From positions 1 to 7,026 of the forward strand of contig JAJXZK010000460.1 of NCBI GenBank assembly GCA_021780095.1: DNA of 7,026 bases, in the 5' to 3' direction. Within the stretch, counting starts at the first letter, position 1. Each line of letters opens with the position of its first letter. This DNA is from Acidobacteriota bacterium. GTDB lineage: Bacteria; Acidobacteriota; Terriglobia; Terriglobales; Acidobacteriaceae. Made by a program: the position numbers and the translations under genes. This document shows, one piece after another, positions 5,452-7,026 of this stretch. Below the pieces are notes generated by a model. It made no database searches, had not been told where the DNA came from, and saw only the letters and a list, made by a program, of their open reading frames with translations.

Positions 5452-6639
5452 ATGCTAATCAAACGGAAGCCGTCGAAAAATAAAGCGAAGACGAAGACGC
5501 ACGCGGCCGAAACCACTGGCACCGGAGCGGGCAACAGCCATTCCTCCTCGAACCGGCCTCTTCTTACCCTTGAGATTTCTCCAAGCATATCGCCGCACAA
5601 ATCGATCGCCGTGCCGGAATTTCACGGATCTGTTCCGCGGGGATTTGTTCATCCGGGTTCGTCCATCTCGATCACCCATTTCACGCTGCGAGATGTCGAT
5701 CACATCCTGACGGAAGCCGCGGAGTTGGAAGCGACGACGCCTTCTCGCCGTGCCCAACGCTTTGCCAAGCGTCGCGTGGCGCTGTTGTTTTATGAGTCGA
5801 GCACGCGTACCCGGACGTCATTTGAACTGGCCGCAAAATCCCTCGGCGCCGACACGACCCTTGTGAGTTCGTTATCTTCCAGCATTGAGAAAGGCGAATC
5901 GCTGAAGGATACCGGCATCACGCTGCGATCACTGGGCGCGGAATGTATCATTTTGCGGCATCCAAGTTCCGGCGCACCCTACGTGCTGGCACACTTCACC
6001 GGTTTACCGGTTCTGAACGCAGGCGACGGCAGCCACGAACATCCATCCCAGGCGCTGCTGGATTTGCGAACCATTCTGGCGCACTTGCCGCCCAGCGCGC
6101 GAACCGCGGGTAAACGAAATCACTTGATCCACGAACGCACATTGCAGGGAATTACGGTCACGATTGTAGGCGATATTTTGCACAGTCGCGTGGCCCGCTC
6201 CAATGCATTGCTGCTGCCCAGGCTGGGGGCGCGGGTCATTTTCTGCGGACCGCAGAGCCTGTTGCCGGAATTTGCTGCCGCCATCGGGCCGGGGGTGGAG
6301 ATTGAGCGGAATTTTGATCGCGCCCTGCAGCAATCCAATGTCGTGATGATGTTGCGTATTCAAAAGGAACGGCTGGCCGGTCTCGAAATTGACTTGGACG
6401 ACTATATAGAACAATATCAGTTACATAAACAGCGAATGGCGACACTCGCACCAGCGGCGATCATTCTCCATCCCGGGCCGGTGATTCGCGGACTGGAAAT
6501 CACCAGCGAAATCACGGATGGGCCGAACTCCGTGATCGCGGAACAGGTGTATCACGGCTCGATCATACGCATGGCATTGCTGGCGCGCGCGTTGGATGCA
6601 CATCCCAAAAGAAATGACCAATCGGGAACGCATCGATGA
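5452..6639 (+). CDS. pyrB: Aspartate carbamoyltransferase, catalytic chain
   Basis: It forms N-carbamoyl-L-aspartate from carbamoyl phosphate and aspartate, the committed pyrimidine step in the cytoplasm. Signatures: the carbamoyl-phosphate site [20 protein letters not shown] at 114-133, the mobile-loop lysine in [10 protein letters not shown] (145-154), [10 protein letters not shown] at 167-176, [15 protein letters not shown] at 191-205, [13 protein letters not shown] at 239-251, [10 protein letters not shown] at 299-308 and [13 protein letters not shown] at 339-351. At 395 aa it is about 80 residues longer than usual. The extra length is a basic, Ser/Thr-rich N-terminal tail before the fold begins near 70 ([19 protein letters not shown]) and an insert of about 15 residues at 212-228. 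GGAG lies only one base before ATG 5452. In-frame GTG 5611 (342 aa) is possible but has no ribosome site. No pyrI regulatory subunit gene is in the window. It overlaps pyrC by ATGA. Confidence 0.95.
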   Translation: MLIKRKPSKNKAKTKTHAAETTGTGAGNSHSSSNRPLLTLEISPSISPHKSIAVPEFHGSVPRGFVHPGSSISITHFTLRDVDHILTEAAELEATTPSRRAQRFAKRRVALLFYESSTRTRTSFELAAKSLGADTTLVSSLSSSIEKGESLKDTGITLRSLGAECIILRHPSSGAPYVLAHFTGLPVLNAGDGSHEHPSQALLDLRTILAHLPPSARTAGKRNHLIHERTLQGITVTIVGDILHSRVARSNALLLPRLGARVIFCGPQSLLPEFAAAIGPGVEIERNFDRALQQSNVVMMLRIQKERLAGLEIDLDDYIEQYQLHKQRMATLAPAAIILHPGPVIRGLEITSEITDGPNSVIAEQVYHGSIIRMALLARALDAHPKRNDQSGTHR

Positions 6640-7026
6640 CAGCAATGTTGATTCAGGGCGGCCACGTTGTCGATCCTTCCACCGGCATGGACGAAAGACG
6701 CGATCTATATGTGCGCGACGGATGCATCGCCGCCGTGGAAATTCCCGGCAAGCTGACGGCGCTGGCCAAGAGAGAAAATGCGAGCGTCGTCAATGCGACC
6801 GGCATGGTGGTTGCACCCGGCCTTGTCGACATTCACGTTCATCTGCGTGAGCCCGGCCAAGCCTATAAAGAGACGATTGAAAGCGGCACTCGCGCTGCTG
6901 CGGCCGGCGGATTCACTAGCGTCTGTGCGATGCCAAACACATCTCCGGTGAACGATTCGCCAGAGACCACGCGCTGGATGCAGGCATCGGATCGCAAGGC
7001 TTTGGTGCGCGTGTTTCCCATTGCAG
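6636..7026 (+). CDS. pyrC: Dihydroorotase (partial, C-terminus outside window)
   Basis: It starts at ATG 6636, overlapping the pyrB stop as ATGA, with GGGAA about 10 nt upstream. An in-frame ATG three codons on is an alternative. The window holds 130 codons plus one base. The N-terminal beta-domain begins [19 protein letters not shown] with [11 protein letters not shown], then [15 protein letters not shown] at 60-74. This carries the metal-binding H67xH69 pair and the Arg of the amidohydrolase-superfamily type I dihydroorotases. [19 protein letters not shown] (78-96) and MPNTSPVND (99-107) follow and are also typical. The enzyme cyclises carbamoyl aspartate to dihydroorotate, the next step after PyrB. 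The catalytic lysine and later histidines lie beyond the edge. The tight overlap implies cotranscription and coupled translation with pyrB. Confidence 0.95.
   Translation, partial: MTAMLIQGGHVVDPSTGMDERRDLYVRDGCIAAVEIPGKLTALAKRENASVVNATGMVVAPGLVDIHVHLREPGQAYKETIESGTRAAAAGGFTSVCAMPNTSPVNDSPETTRWMQASDRKALVRVFPIA

Overview
The window looks like an ordinary chromosomal segment of a free-living, moderately GC-rich bacterium, most likely an Acidobacteriota (Terriglobia-type) member. This placement is inferred from protein character and gene order: a pyrR-pyrB-pyrC operon whose PyrR resembles acidobacterial versions, an OpgC-like membrane acyltransferase, DUF5666-type and fasciclin exported proteins, and two small secreted or membrane proteins of a kind I recall from that phylum. 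No database search was possible. I see no rRNA, tRNA, mobile element, CRISPR array or phage gene.

Left half, positions 1-2499, minus strand. Four genes run leftwards and may form one transcription unit: an exported histidine phosphatase (1840-2499), an apparently N-terminally shortened cysteine-containing protein (1366-1815), a small single-pass membrane protein (956-1243) and an OpgC-type multi-pass membrane protein that leaves the window at position 1 (1-837, partial). A 27-codon ORF with a very good Shine-Dalgarno sequence (1240-1323) overlaps the start of the small membrane protein by four bases (GTGA).

Middle, positions 2500-4814. A short divergent region (2500-2654) with an AT-rich -10-like block separates the leftward unit from a rightward gene for an exported protein with three DUF5666-like segments and a Gly-rich tail (2655-3896). 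It converges on a leftward exported fasciclin (FAS1) protein (4060-4614). The 163-base convergent gap holds no gene or clear terminator. A 201-base divergent region (4615-4815) contains a 16-bp perfect palindrome and a good sigma70-like promoter pointing at the pyr genes.

Right part, positions 4816-7026, plus strand. This is the de novo pyrimidine operon: pyrR (regulator/UPRTase-like), pyrB (aspartate carbamoyltransferase with a long N-terminal extension) and pyrC (dihydroorotase, partial at the right edge). pyrB and pyrC overlap by ATGA. PyrB and PyrC catalyse successive steps (carbamoyl phosphate + aspartate to carbamoyl aspartate, then to dihydroorotate). PyrR in other bacteria senses UMP/UTP and controls such operons.

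I found no convincing new biological system. The most useful leads are the overlapping small ORF at 1240-1323, the palindrome/promoter in front of pyrR, the C8 tract at the start of pyrR, the chain of minute overlapping ORFs between pyrR and pyrB, and the extension of PyrB.
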